Below are positions 22,213-31,047 of a stretch of 32,100 nt of DNA, one piece after another. The DNA is from an uncultured Oscillospiraceae bacterium. GTDB taxonomy: Bacteria > Bacillota > Clostridia > Oscillospirales > Ruminococcaceae. The translations under genes and the position numbers were made by a program. Below the pieces are notes generated by a model. The model saw nothing but the letters and a program-made list of their open reading frames with translations, ran no database searches and was not told where the DNA came from. Each line of letters begins with the position of its first letter. The stretch's first letter is position 1. The stretch is taken from the NCBI GenBank assembly GCA_910578255.1, contig CAJTQM010000022.1, forward strand, positions 2,378 to 34,477. Direction: 5' to 3'.

Positions 22213-24834
22213 ATGAAGAATCTTTATGATGCGGAGTACTACCGGCATTACCGGACGGGAAAAGGGGAGGTTTCCTACCGGGAGTCAGAAGAATTGAAGG
22301 ATTTTGTAAAAAATGCCGCAAACTGTATTAAAGAGCATTACCATCCTCAAACGGTTTTAGATGCCGGCTGCGCCATGGGATTGTTGGTTGAGGCTCTGCG
22401 CGATTTAGGCGTCGAGGCTTACGGCGTGGATTTGTCCGAGTATGCCATTTCGCAGGTTCGGGAGGATATCCGCCCCTATTGCGCGGCGGGGTCTTTGGCG
22501 GACCCCTTGCCCGATTGTCTGCCCAGGCGGTACGATCTGGTCGTATCCATGGAGGTACTGGAGCACATTCCGGAAGAAGAGGGAAAAAAGGCCGTCGCCA
22601 ATTTATGCGCGATAACGGACCAGGTTTTGTTTTGCTCGTCGCCGGACGATACAGAAGAGCCGACCCATGTCAACCTGCATGAGCCTTCTTATTGGTGCGG
22701 GCTGTTCGCGGAACAGGGGTTCTTTGCCGCCGGGGAAGTGAAGCCGTTGTTTTTGGCAAGCTACGCGTGCCTTTTCAGGCAAAAAAGTATAGCGGCGGCA
22801 GTGGAACAATACGAAAAGGAGCGGATGAGAGAATCGCTGCAGCACCAAGAGCAGGTTCTGTCGCTTTCGCAGGATATAGACGATCTGCAAGAGCAATTGA
22901 AAGATTCCGAGGAGGACTTAAAAGAATATCAGGCGTTGTATTTTGGTAAAGTCGCAGAATATAATGCGCTTTTCCAGTCGTACCAGGCAACCGTTACCTC
23001 TTTTGCCTGGAGGATGACCAAGCCTCTGCGCGCCAGCTTGGACGGGGTCAAAAAGCTTTTAAAATCCAACAGAGCGACTTATCTGTTGGGTAAAGGCATC
23101 AAAAGCCTTTTGCGGTATGGTCCGGTCCATACCTGGAAACGGGTGAAGAGGGAAATGTCTCAGGCTAAGAACAGACGCAATCTGGGCAGATACGATGAAA
23201 AGCAACTGGCAAAAGAGCGGCAGCAGATGTTTCCCCGGCAGATTACATTCAGTATCCTGGTGCCGCTTTACAATACGCCGGAGGATTTTTTAAAAGAGAT
23301 GATTCAATCGGTGCTGGCACAGACCTATTCCAATTGGGAACTGTGTTTAGCGGACGGCAGCGACCAAGACCATCCGCAGGTGGGGCGGATTGTGGCCCAG
23401 TTTCAGCAGCAGGACAGCCGGATTAAATATCGAAAGCTGGAGAAAAACTTTGGGATTTCCGGCAATACCAATGCCTGTATCGAAATGGCCACCGGGGAGT
23501 ATGTCGCCTTGTTTGACCATGACGATCTGCTGCATCCCTCGGCCCTTTACGAAAACATGAAGGTGATCTGCGAACAGGAAGCGGATTTTATTTATACGGA
23601 CGAATTGACCTTCCAGGGGACAATAAGCAATATTACCGTCGCCCACTTTAAGCCGGATTTTGCCATTGATAACCTGCGGGCCAACAATTATATCTGTCAT
23701 TTTACGGTATTTAAAAGAAGTCTTTTGGATCAGGTGGGTTTGTTCAGAAGCGAATGTGACGGGAGCCAGGATTTTGATATGGTACTGCGCCTGACCGAAC
23801 AGGCGCAGAAAATTGTCCATATTCCAAAGCCCTTGTATTTTTGGCGCTCCTTCAAACAATCGGTCGCCTCTTCTGTCAGCGCGAAGCCGTATGTGATCGA
23901 AGCGGCAAAAAGAGCAATAGGCGATCATCTAAAACGGGTAGGACTGCGAGGGGAAGTTCTGGATTCGGTCGTTCCGTCGATGTACCGGCTGAAATATGAA
24001 ATCAAGGGGGAGCCGCTGGTTTCCATTTTGATTCCCAATAAGGATCATGTATCGGACTTGCGAAAATGTATCGTCTCCATCCAGGAGAAAAGTTCCTATG
24101 CCAATTACGAAATCATCGTCATAGAAAATAACAGCGAGGAAGAAAAAACCTTCCGGTATTACGAGACATTAAAGCGGCGGCAGAATATTCAGGTGGTTCG
24201 CTGGGAGGGGGAATTTAACTATTCTGCCATCAATAATTTTGGATACAAATTTGCCAAAGGGGACTACATTCTTTTGTTAAACAACGATACAGAGGTGATT
24301 TCGCCGGACTGGATCCAGGAAATGCTGATGTATGCCCAGCGGGAGGATGTGGGCGCGGTAGGCGCAAAGCTGTATTATCCGGATAACACCATTCAGCATG
24401 GCGGTGTAGTGCTCGGAGCCGGCGGCGTAGCGGCACATATGCAGGCCTATCGCGCAAAAGAGGACCCGGGATATATGGGAAGGCTCATATACGCGCAGGA
24501 TCTGGCAGCGGTTACCGCTGCCTGTATGATGATTCGGCGTAGCGTATGGGAGCAGACAGAGGGTTTGGACGAATCCTTTAAGGTGGCGTTTAACGATGTG
24601 GACTTCTGCATGCGGATTCGGCAGCTGGGATATTTGATTGTTTTTACACCGTTTGCCGAGTTGTATCACTATGAATCCAAAAGCCGGAAAGCAGATGATA
24701 CCCCGGAAAAACGGGCTCGATTTGTCGGAGAAGTGGAACGGTTCCGGGCGAGATGGAAGCGGGAATTGGAGCAGGGCGACCCGTATTACAATCCCAATTT
24801 TTCACTGGACGACGCGAATTTTACGATAAAGTAA
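22213..24834 (+). CDS. Methyltransferase / coiled-coil / double GT2 glycosyltransferase
   Basis: This 873-residue cytosolic protein joins four parts. Residues ~1-190 are a class I SAM methyltransferase (VLDAGCAMG at 48-56, SMEVLEHIP at 112-120). Residues ~196-260 are highly charged heptad-like sequence predicted to form a coiled coil. A first GT2 domain spans ~345-600 (FSILVPLYNTPEDFLKEMI, metal-binding DHDD at 435-438). A second GT2 domain runs from ~605 to ~850 (VSILIPNKDH, NNDTEV, DVDFCMR). The likely job is to add two sugars and a methyl group to the growing glycan. The order recalls WbdD-type chain terminators, where a coiled coil acts as a ruler, but no kinase domain is present. It follows wzt by 13 nt. 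Confidence 0.88.
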   Translation: MKNLYDAEYYRHYRTGKGEVSYRESEELKDFVKNAANCIKEHYHPQTVLDAGCAMGLLVEALRDLGVEAYGVDLSEYAISQVREDIRPYCAAGSLADPLPDCLPRRYDLVVSMEVLEHIPEEEGKKAVANLCAITDQVLFCSSPDDTEEPTHVNLHEPSYWCGLFAEQGFFAAGEVKPLFLASYACLFRQKSIAAAVEQYEKERMRESLQHQEQVLSLSQDIDDLQEQLKDSEEDLKEYQALYFGKVAEYNALFQSYQATVTSFAWRMTKPLRASLDGVKKLLKSNRATYLLGKGIKSLLRYGPVHTWKRVKREMSQAKNRRNLGRYDEKQLAKERQQMFPRQITFSILVPLYNTPEDFLKEMIQSVLAQTYSNWELCLADGSDQDHPQVGRIVAQFQQQDSRIKYRKLEKNFGISGNTNACIEMATGEYVALFDHDDLLHPSALYENMKVICEQEADFIYTDELTFQGTISNITVAHFKPDFAIDNLRANNYICHFTVFKRSLLDQVGLFRSECDGSQDFDMVLRLTEQAQKIVHIPKPLYFWRSFKQSVASSVSAKPYVIEAAKRAIGDHLKRVGLRGEVLDSVVPSMYRLKYEIKGEPLVSILIPNKDHVSDLRKCIVSIQEKSSYANYEIIVIENNSEEEKTFRYYETLKRRQNIQVVRWEGEFNYSAINNFGYKFAKGDYILLLNNDTEVISPDWIQEMLMYAQREDVGAVGAKLYYPDNTIQHGGVVLGAGGVAAHMQAYRAKEDPGYMGRLIYAQDLAAVTAACMMIRRSVWEQTEGLDESFKVAFNDVDFCMRIRQLGYLIVFTPFAELYHYESKSRKADDTPEKRARFVGEVERFRARWKRELEQGDPYYNPNFSLDDANFTIK

Positions 24835-24849
24835 TCAGGGAGAGAGAAG

Positions 24850-26868
24850 ATGCGAGAAAGATTGAGGAATTTGTGCAGCGCGATAAGCCAACGGCGTTTA
24901 TGGCCAATTATTGTAGTAATTGCTTTTTTGACAGCAGTGTTTTTATTCTACTGGATTGACTATATTGGCCTGGAAGCATCCGAATTTGTCCCTGCCGAGA
25001 CACAAATGAATAATGGCAAGGCCCAATATGTGGTGGGAGAAATCCTATCAGGAGATATGATGGAGCAGAGAATCCCTTTGGATATGGATATTTATGGAAT
25101 TCAGATATGTTTTGGGACTTATAATCGCGTCAATAGCTGCACGGTGGACATCATGGTCTATGATGCAGATGACCAGTGTGTTTTTGCGGAAGAACTGCCG
25201 GCAGGGAAACTGAAGGACAATGATTTTCATGATTTTATCTTTGGCCGGAAGGTTTTTTCGGATGAAACAGATTACATTAAGGTTGTTATCACCTCTCAGG
25301 ACGGAGAGGAAGGAAATGCCGTCACAGTATATCACTCTTCCCCGGAAGAATATATATCTGGCCGCTCATTTTATATAAATGGGGATGGGGGAAGTACAGT
25401 TCTTACCTTTCGGCTGCTGACGAATCAGAAGTTCTCATTTTTGGGATGGATGACGCTGGCTTTGTATTTGCTTTCGATTTCCGCTGTTTTAGTGGTTTAT
25501 TTCTCACTGATAAAAAGAGATTTTTCATTGGAAAAGACCTTTGTATTGGCAGCAGTTTTGCTGGGCCTGATATCGAATACAATCTTTCCTCCGAACGCAA
25601 TTCCCGATGAAGGAGCGCATTTATGGACGGCGTACAATTATACGAATCAGTTATTGGGTGTAGGTGTACCAGAAGATAAGAGCGAGATTTACATGAGGGC
25701 AAATGATCGAAAATTTCTTTCTTCATTAAGTATGTATCCCTCTAAAAATACTTATAAAACAGTTACAGAGCAAACCGGTCTATTCGTGTCTTCGGATGAC
25801 TCGTTATATGTAAATACAACAGCAAGAACGGTGAATACGCCCTTTACCCAATATGCGGCTCCTATTGTAGGTTTGGCCATCGCCCGAGTTCTTCATTTAC
25901 AGGCATTGCCAACATTATATTTTGCACGCTTTCTGAATTTGGGACTCTACATTTTTTGTATCTATTGGGCCATACGAAAGACTCCAGTGGCAAAACTGAC
26001 ATTTTTTGTCACGGGACTGCTACCTATGGGGATCCATTTGGCAGGATCTTATTCCTATGACGCAACCGTAATCGGAGTCTCCTTACTTTTTACCAGTTGG
26101 ATGCTGTATTTGATTTATCAGGCAAAAGAGGTACAAAAAAAAGATGTGGCTATCTGCAGCGGCCTTGTGTTTTTGTTGCCCCACAGCAAGGCTGTGTACA
26201 TCGTTTTAATTGGGCTGAGTTTTTTAATCGTAAAGGAAAAGTGGGGGCGTTTAAAGAAAAAATGGACTTGTAGTTTCTGGGCTCTGCTGGGCGTTTTAGG
26301 GGTTCTGTTCACGTATTTTGGTAATATTGCCCGTTTGTGGAACAAAAGTATTCAGCCCATAGAACAGTCAAGTACTTACACGCTTTCCTGGATTCTTGAG
26401 AATTTTGGAGAGGCTTTAAAAATGGGTATCCGCACGTTGATTGGACTGGGAAGCTGGTATTGGAATACAATGATCGGCAGTTCTTTAGGTTGGTTGGAAA
26501 TTCCGGTCAGGGGATATCTGATTACGATTTTAACGATTTGCCTGTTCCTTTCTGTTTTTTCTGTTAAAGAGGATGAATGCGCGGTTTTTTCAACGCAAAG
26601 GCAGAAAACCTGCATGGGTGTCATCGTATTTTTAGGAGTTGTTTTAATCCATTTGGTTATGTTCGTAGGCTGGACCGGCTTAGCTAGTAAACAGATCCAA
26701 GGCGTTCAGGGACGGTATTTTATTCCTCTCCTCCCGCTGTTTTTGCTGCTGTTTCGGGGCAAGGGAATCGTTTTGGGAAAGCATGTTCCAAGCTTGATTG
26801 CAGTTACTACGGTGACAGTAACGGCCCTTTCCTTTTTAGAAGCCTTTACTTATATAGCTTGCAGATAG
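24850..26868 (+). CDS. DUF2142 polytopic membrane protein with N-terminal ectodomain
   Basis: This 672-residue protein has an N-terminal helix (about 18-37), an extracytoplasmic domain (about 45-205) and then around ten membrane helices. The loop FPPNAIPDEGAHLWTAYNY near 247-265 matches the PDExxH motif of DUF2142. That family is probably GT-C glycosyltransferases, which use polyprenyl-phosphate sugars on the outer face of the membrane. The ectodomain is homologous to that of the Wzm permease (GEILS at 63-67, GTYNRVNS at 89-96, TSQDGEEGNAVTVY at 148-161). Base composition is visibly more AT-rich than in the rml genes. The best inference is a role in decorating the exported glycan. GGGAGAGAGAAG precedes the ATG. 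Confidence 0.85.
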   Translation: MRERLRNLCSAISQRRLWPIIVVIAFLTAVFLFYWIDYIGLEASEFVPAETQMNNGKAQYVVGEILSGDMMEQRIPLDMDIYGIQICFGTYNRVNSCTVDIMVYDADDQCVFAEELPAGKLKDNDFHDFIFGRKVFSDETDYIKVVITSQDGEEGNAVTVYHSSPEEYISGRSFYINGDGGSTVLTFRLLTNQKFSFLGWMTLALYLLSISAVLVVYFSLIKRDFSLEKTFVLAAVLLGLISNTIFPPNAIPDEGAHLWTAYNYTNQLLGVGVPEDKSEIYMRANDRKFLSSLSMYPSKNTYKTVTEQTGLFVSSDDSLYVNTTARTVNTPFTQYAAPIVGLAIARVLHLQALPTLYFARFLNLGLYIFCIYWAIRKTPVAKLTFFVTGLLPMGIHLAGSYSYDATVIGVSLLFTSWMLYLIYQAKEVQKKDVAICSGLVFLLPHSKAVYIVLIGLSFLIVKEKWGRLKKKWTCSFWALLGVLGVLFTYFGNIARLWNKSIQPIEQSSTYTLSWILENFGEALKMGIRTLIGLGSWYWNTMIGSSLGWLEIPVRGYLITILTICLFLSVFSVKEDECAVFSTQRQKTCMGVIVFLGVVLIHLVMFVGWTGLASKQIQGVQGRYFIPLLPLFLLLFRGKGIVLGKHVPSLIAVTTVTVTALSFLEAFTYIACR

Positions 26869-26938
26869 ATACTTTTGTCCATATGGCTGGTTGAATGACC
26901 TTGTTTGTTCCCAATCTTCAGGCTGAATAGGAGAAACG

Positions 26939-29314
26939 ATGGAAAATAAAAATTACGTTGAAACAACCCCCTTTAAAATCGGGATACTTACTTTTCAGGG
27001 CGTAAACAATTACGGCGCCGTTTTGCAGGCCTATGCGTTGCAAAAGGTACTGCAAGACGCAGGTTATGACAACGAAATCGTCAATTATCAGCGGGATAAT
27101 TTGGCGGATATACTCTGCTGGCTGAAAAATAAAACGAAAGCGTTCTTTTCCAACAAGCCAGACCGTCAGCTTTATACATTTTTGGAACTGTTTAAGATGG
27201 TCTTTTGGGGAGAGGGAAACACCAGAGATATTGCAAAACCTTTTGCCAGGTTCCGGGAAAGAATGGTTCTAAGCGATCCTGTGGGGCCGAAAACAGTGGG
27301 AAATCTGAATGGTAAATATGACCTGTTCATTTCCGGAAGCGATCAGGTGTGGAATTGCGGGCGGGTGAATCTAGAGCCGACCTATCTGCTGGATTTTGTA
27401 GACGATCCGGATAAAAAAGGCAGCTATGCCGCCAGCTTTGGTATTCGGGAAATCCCGGAAAAGTATCGGGAAACCTACAAGCGCTTGTTAGGTGACTACA
27501 GATTTCTTTCGGTGAGAGAAGAGCAGGGTGCAAAAATTATTGAGGAGCTGGTGCAGCGCTCAGCAGAGGTGGTTTTAGACCCGACGATGCTTTTGGCATC
27601 TGACCAATGGTTGGAAGTAGGCAAAAAAACTTTGGACAAAGGATATATTTTGGTTTACCAGTTGGAGTATTCCGATACATTGATGCATTTTGCGCGTCTG
27701 CTTTCACAAAAAGAAAATTTACCGCTGAAGTTTGTTAAAAAACCGAAAAAAGGTGCAAAGGCAGAAGAAATTTGTCCGCATACAAGCCCGGAGGAATGGA
27801 TCGGACTGTTTGCCGGCGCCGATTATGTCATTACCAATTCCTTTCACGGAACGGTTTTTTCCATTTTATTTCACAAAAAATTTTTTACAGAGATTACAAA
27901 AGAGAGAATCCGCGGGTCGATGTCTTCCCGACTGGAGAATTTGTTGAACTTCTGTGGACTTACCGACCGGTTGCTGGGAGAGGGATCCATCGAAAAGTCT
28001 CATTCGCCGATTGATTATGAGGCTGTAGATGAAAAACTGCGCGGCAAACGGGAAGCCTCGCTTCGTTATTTATTTCAAATGGTTGAACAAAGAAAAGAAG
28101 AGAAAAAGGTGCAGGTTTACAGGCAAAAGGAGGATTGTTGTGGTTGTACCGCCTGCCAAGAGGCTTGTCCGGCTGGTGCAATTCAGATGAAGCTGGACGC
28201 GGAAGGCTTTTTTTATCCGTGGGTGGACCCGAAAAAGTGTATTTCCTGCGGTTTGTGCAAAAAAATATGCCCAATGAAAAAAGAACCTCCGCAAAAGGCG
28301 GTGCAGGAGATTTATGCTTTGAAGGCGGAGGATCCTTCTGTGCGCAAAGAGAGCACTTCTGGCGGTGCGTTTACAGCGATTTCCGATGCTGTTCTCCGTC
28401 AGGGAGGTGTTGTGTTCGGCGCGGTCTTTGACGAGCGCTTTTCGGTTGTTCATCAGATGGCCGAAACACCCCAAATCCGTGACAAAATGAGAGGTTCAAA
28501 GTATACACAGAGCAGTTTGGAGAAGGTTTATCCCCAAGTAAAGCAGCTGCTGGAGGAAGGGCGGATGGTGCTGTTTACCGGGACTCCTTGCCAGAACGCA
28601 GGGCTAAAAAGCTTTTTGGGAAAGGAATATGAAAAGCTATATTTGTGCGATATCGCCTGTCATGGCGTACCCAGTCCGCAGATTTGGAAAGAGTATCTCC
28701 AAATGATTTCCGAAGAAAAAGGAAAGATTCAAACGGTTAATTTCCGGGATAAGACCAAAGGTTGGCATCGTTTCAGTCTGCGTATGGATTGTGAACAGGG
28801 CGGCCTTTTACAGGATATGAAGCAAAATCCGTTTTACATTTTGTTTTTTGACCATTATAATCTGCGCCCATCCTGCCACAGGTGCCCTTATGCCCGAAAG
28901 GAAAGAATAACGGATTTGACACTGGCGGATTTTTGGGGAATTGAAGAAGCTATGCCCCAGTTCGACGATGATACTGGCGTATCCCTTGTTTTGTGCGGAA
29001 CAGAAAAGGGAAAGCGGCTACTTGACCAAACACAGGGGGTACAGCTTTTTGCCAGCGACTGGGACGCGTGCTATCAGCCGATTTTTGAAAAACCCTGGCC
29101 TAAAAATCCAAGACGCGGTACCTTTTGGAAGTATTGCAGAGATAAAGGCTTTTCAGCCGGCATAGTAAGGTTTGGAAAGTTATCTGCAGCGCAGAAAATC
29201 GTAAAATACATTATGGTGCCGGCTGCAAAAAAATTAGGCTTATACCAGTTTGCGGTAAAAACCGTAACAAATATGCAGTTGGGAAAAAGAGAAACAAAAA
29301 AAGGATCACAGTAA
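26939..29314 (+). CDS. Fused polysaccharide pyruvyl transferase / ferredoxin / FrhB-like protein
   Basis: This 791-residue fusion protein starts with a polysaccharide pyruvyl transferase-type domain (~12-375): LTFQGVNNYGAVLQAYAL, DLFISGSDQVWN and the NSFHGTVFSI motif. Two CxxCxxCxxxCP clusters follow (~399-450), able to hold two [4Fe-4S] centres. Residues ~460-700 resemble the F420 hydrogenase/dehydrogenase beta subunit: ESTSGGAFTAI, FTGTPCQNAGL, IACHGVPSPQIW, CHRCPYARKER and DLTLADFWGI. In many surface-glycan clusters the two halves are separate neighbouring genes. The glycan substrate, and whether F420 is used at all, are unknown. A flavin- or iron-sulfur-dependent redox step on the glycan is plausible. 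AGGAG lies 5 nt before the ATG. Confidence 0.88.
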   Translation: MENKNYVETTPFKIGILTFQGVNNYGAVLQAYALQKVLQDAGYDNEIVNYQRDNLADILCWLKNKTKAFFSNKPDRQLYTFLELFKMVFWGEGNTRDIAKPFARFRERMVLSDPVGPKTVGNLNGKYDLFISGSDQVWNCGRVNLEPTYLLDFVDDPDKKGSYAASFGIREIPEKYRETYKRLLGDYRFLSVREEQGAKIIEELVQRSAEVVLDPTMLLASDQWLEVGKKTLDKGYILVYQLEYSDTLMHFARLLSQKENLPLKFVKKPKKGAKAEEICPHTSPEEWIGLFAGADYVITNSFHGTVFSILFHKKFFTEITKERIRGSMSSRLENLLNFCGLTDRLLGEGSIEKSHSPIDYEAVDEKLRGKREASLRYLFQMVEQRKEEKKVQVYRQKEDCCGCTACQEACPAGAIQMKLDAEGFFYPWVDPKKCISCGLCKKICPMKKEPPQKAVQEIYALKAEDPSVRKESTSGGAFTAISDAVLRQGGVVFGAVFDERFSVVHQMAETPQIRDKMRGSKYTQSSLEKVYPQVKQLLEEGRMVLFTGTPCQNAGLKSFLGKEYEKLYLCDIACHGVPSPQIWKEYLQMISEEKGKIQTVNFRDKTKGWHRFSLRMDCEQGGLLQDMKQNPFYILFFDHYNLRPSCHRCPYARKERITDLTLADFWGIEEAMPQFDDDTGVSLVLCGTEKGKRLLDQTQGVQLFASDWDACYQPIFEKPWPKNPRRGTFWKYCRDKGFSAGIVRFGKLSAAQKIVKYIMVPAAKKLGLYQFAVKTVTNMQLGKRETKKGSQ

Positions 29315-29336
29315 AAGAACCCCTTGCATCCAATGA

Positions 29337-29832
29337 AGACTAAAGCGGACGAAGAATTTTACATACCGCAGCCCTATTGTAAAAGGCACTTATATTTACG
29401 TGTGGTCCGGCAGTTCCTGCGGGGCAGACGTGCTGCCCAGCTTTGTATTCTATGAATGAAAAAACGATATGGGGGAATACAAGGTGGTCCATCTCACCTT
29501 TTTCCATGTTGATGATACCAATATATGAGAATGAGGTGATGAACGATTCCGGACGTTCGGCCAACCTTGTGCTTTGCGCAAAAAGCAGGGCTTCCGCTAT
29601 TGTTTTTCAGATATCCATTTCTCTTTTGAGATTGTTATGCCCCAGATATCGTATTATGTGTCTATGCATCCAGCCAAGGTGATTCTGGCGGAGGACTGCT
29701 TTTATTCCAGCCTTTTTAAAGAAGTGTTGGGTGATTATATGTAGCTGCCGCCAGTTATACAGAGGAAGAACCATTATCTGTTTTTCCAGCCTATTGACGA
29801 TGAAGAAATAGGAGAGGCGCAAAAGAAATCAT
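29337..29832 (+). pseudogene. Decayed gene, one frame broken by four stop codons
   Basis: No intact gene fits this ~500-bp gap, but one frame reads like protein throughout. It gives pieces such as SPIVKGTYIYVWSGSSCGAD, GEYKVVHLTFFHVDDTNI, GFRYCFSDIHFSFEIVMPQI, ILAEDCFYSSLFKEVLGDYM and NHYLFFQPIDDEEIGEAQ. It is interrupted by TGA at 29457, 29526 and 29532 and by TAG at 29742, with no frame change. No start codon or ribosome binding site could be placed. The pattern suggests the N-terminal part of a glycan-biosynthesis enzyme inactivated by point mutations. A faint similarity in layout to CDP-glycerol glycerophosphotransferases was considered but is not firm. TGA is a normal stop elsewhere in the window (ruvC), so recoding is unlikely. 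Confidence 0.6.
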
Positions 29833-31047
29833 ATGAAGAAAAAAGGTTTTATCTGGAATACATTGGGAAGCGGCATTTTTGCCGTTAACGGCTTTTTGAT
29901 GCTGATGCTGGTCAGCCGGATTAAGGGAACGGCGGTCGCCGGAGAATTCGGCATCGGCTGGACCACCGCACACATCCTGTTTATAGTCGGTCTGTTTGGA
30001 ATGAATTCTTTTCAGATGACCGACTACGACGAGGAATATCGTTTTGCCGATTATTTTTGGGTTAAGGTATTCTCTACCGGATTGATGGTTGTCGGATGTG
30101 CGGCTTCTATCTGGCTTTTGGACTTTTCCGGAAACAAAAGCTTGTTTACGGTTCTGCTGACAGGCTATATGGTTTTAAACTCCTTTGCGGAGTTGTACCA
30201 GAGCATGTATTTTCAAAAAAATCGCATTGACTTAAGCGGAAAATCTTTATTTTACCGCACTTTTTTTTCGATGCTCTCCTTTATCCTGATACTATATGTC
30301 ACCCAGAACGTGTTACTCGGCCTGATAGCAATGCTTCTAATCAATTTGGGCCTGACCTGGTGGTGGATTTTGCCGTCAAAACAGTTCAATTTAGGCGGGA
30401 TAGAGTGGAGAAAAAAACAGGTATGCCAGCTTGCAAGAACTTGTACTCCACTTTTTTTATCTGCTTTTTTATCGATTCTTTCGCTCAACGCTCCCAAATA
30501 TATTCTGGAGCATTTTTCGGACGATGTCACCCAGGGATATTTTAATATGATTTTCATGCCTGCCTCTGTGATCAATTTGTTAAGCGGGTTTGTTTTTAAG
30601 CCTTTGCTGAACGACTATGGTGAAGCTTTCAGAAATCGGGACGCTTCCCGGTTCTATAAAATTTTCAGAAAAAATATCGCCTTTTTGTTAGGCGTCGAGA
30701 TTCTGTGCTGTGCCGGCGCATGGGTGCTGGGTACGCCGGTGATGGGCCTTTTATACAAAGCGGACCTGTCGGCGTATCGTGTTCCGCTGCTTTTGATTGT
30801 GATCGGCGGCGGCTTTATGGCAACGATCAATCTGTTGTACTACTTGCTGGTGCTGCTGCGCAGGCAAAAGCTGATTTTAATAAACTATGCCGCTGTGTCT
30901 GTCATAAGCTTTGCAATCGGAATCCCGTTGGTTCAATCGTATGGAATTTTTGGTGCTTCTTTAAGCTTTTTAATCTCTTATCTGCTGTCGGTTTTTTTAT
31001 CGTTTGGAATATTACATTTTTCTCTCAGGAGGATCAAAAATGCCTGA
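29833..31047 (+). CDS. Wzx-like polysaccharide flippase
   Basis: This 404-residue polytopic protein of the MOP/Wzx superfamily probably flips an undecaprenyl-linked oligosaccharide to the outer face of the membrane. It starts with MKKKGFIWNTLGSGIFAVNG, the usual amphipathic N-terminus before the first helix. About ten to twelve hydrophobic segments follow, separated by short basic loops. The interior helix APKYILEHFSDDVTQGYFN matches the family's loop 7 region. The ribosome binding site is poor; AGGAG lies well upstream, inside the decayed gene, so translation may once have been coupled to it. The gene's last 8 nt overlap the next glycosyltransferase. Confidence 0.88.
   Translation: MKKKGFIWNTLGSGIFAVNGFLMLMLVSRIKGTAVAGEFGIGWTTAHILFIVGLFGMNSFQMTDYDEEYRFADYFWVKVFSTGLMVVGCAASIWLLDFSGNKSLFTVLLTGYMVLNSFAELYQSMYFQKNRIDLSGKSLFYRTFFSMLSFILILYVTQNVLLGLIAMLLINLGLTWWWILPSKQFNLGGIEWRKKQVCQLARTCTPLFLSAFLSILSLNAPKYILEHFSDDVTQGYFNMIFMPASVINLLSGFVFKPLLNDYGEAFRNRDASRFYKIFRKNIAFLLGVEILCCAGAWVLGTPVMGLLYKADLSAYRVPLLLIVIGGGFMATINLLYYLLVLLRRQKLILINYAAVSVISFAIGIPLVQSYGIFGASLSFLISYLLSVFLSFGILHFSLRRIKNA

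Noticed and set aside
29457..29744. Recoding of TGA (as tryptophan or selenocysteine) to explain the broken frame
   Set aside because: ruvC ends with TGA, a TAG also interrupts the frame, and no selenocysteine insertion element was seen. Nonsense decay is simpler.
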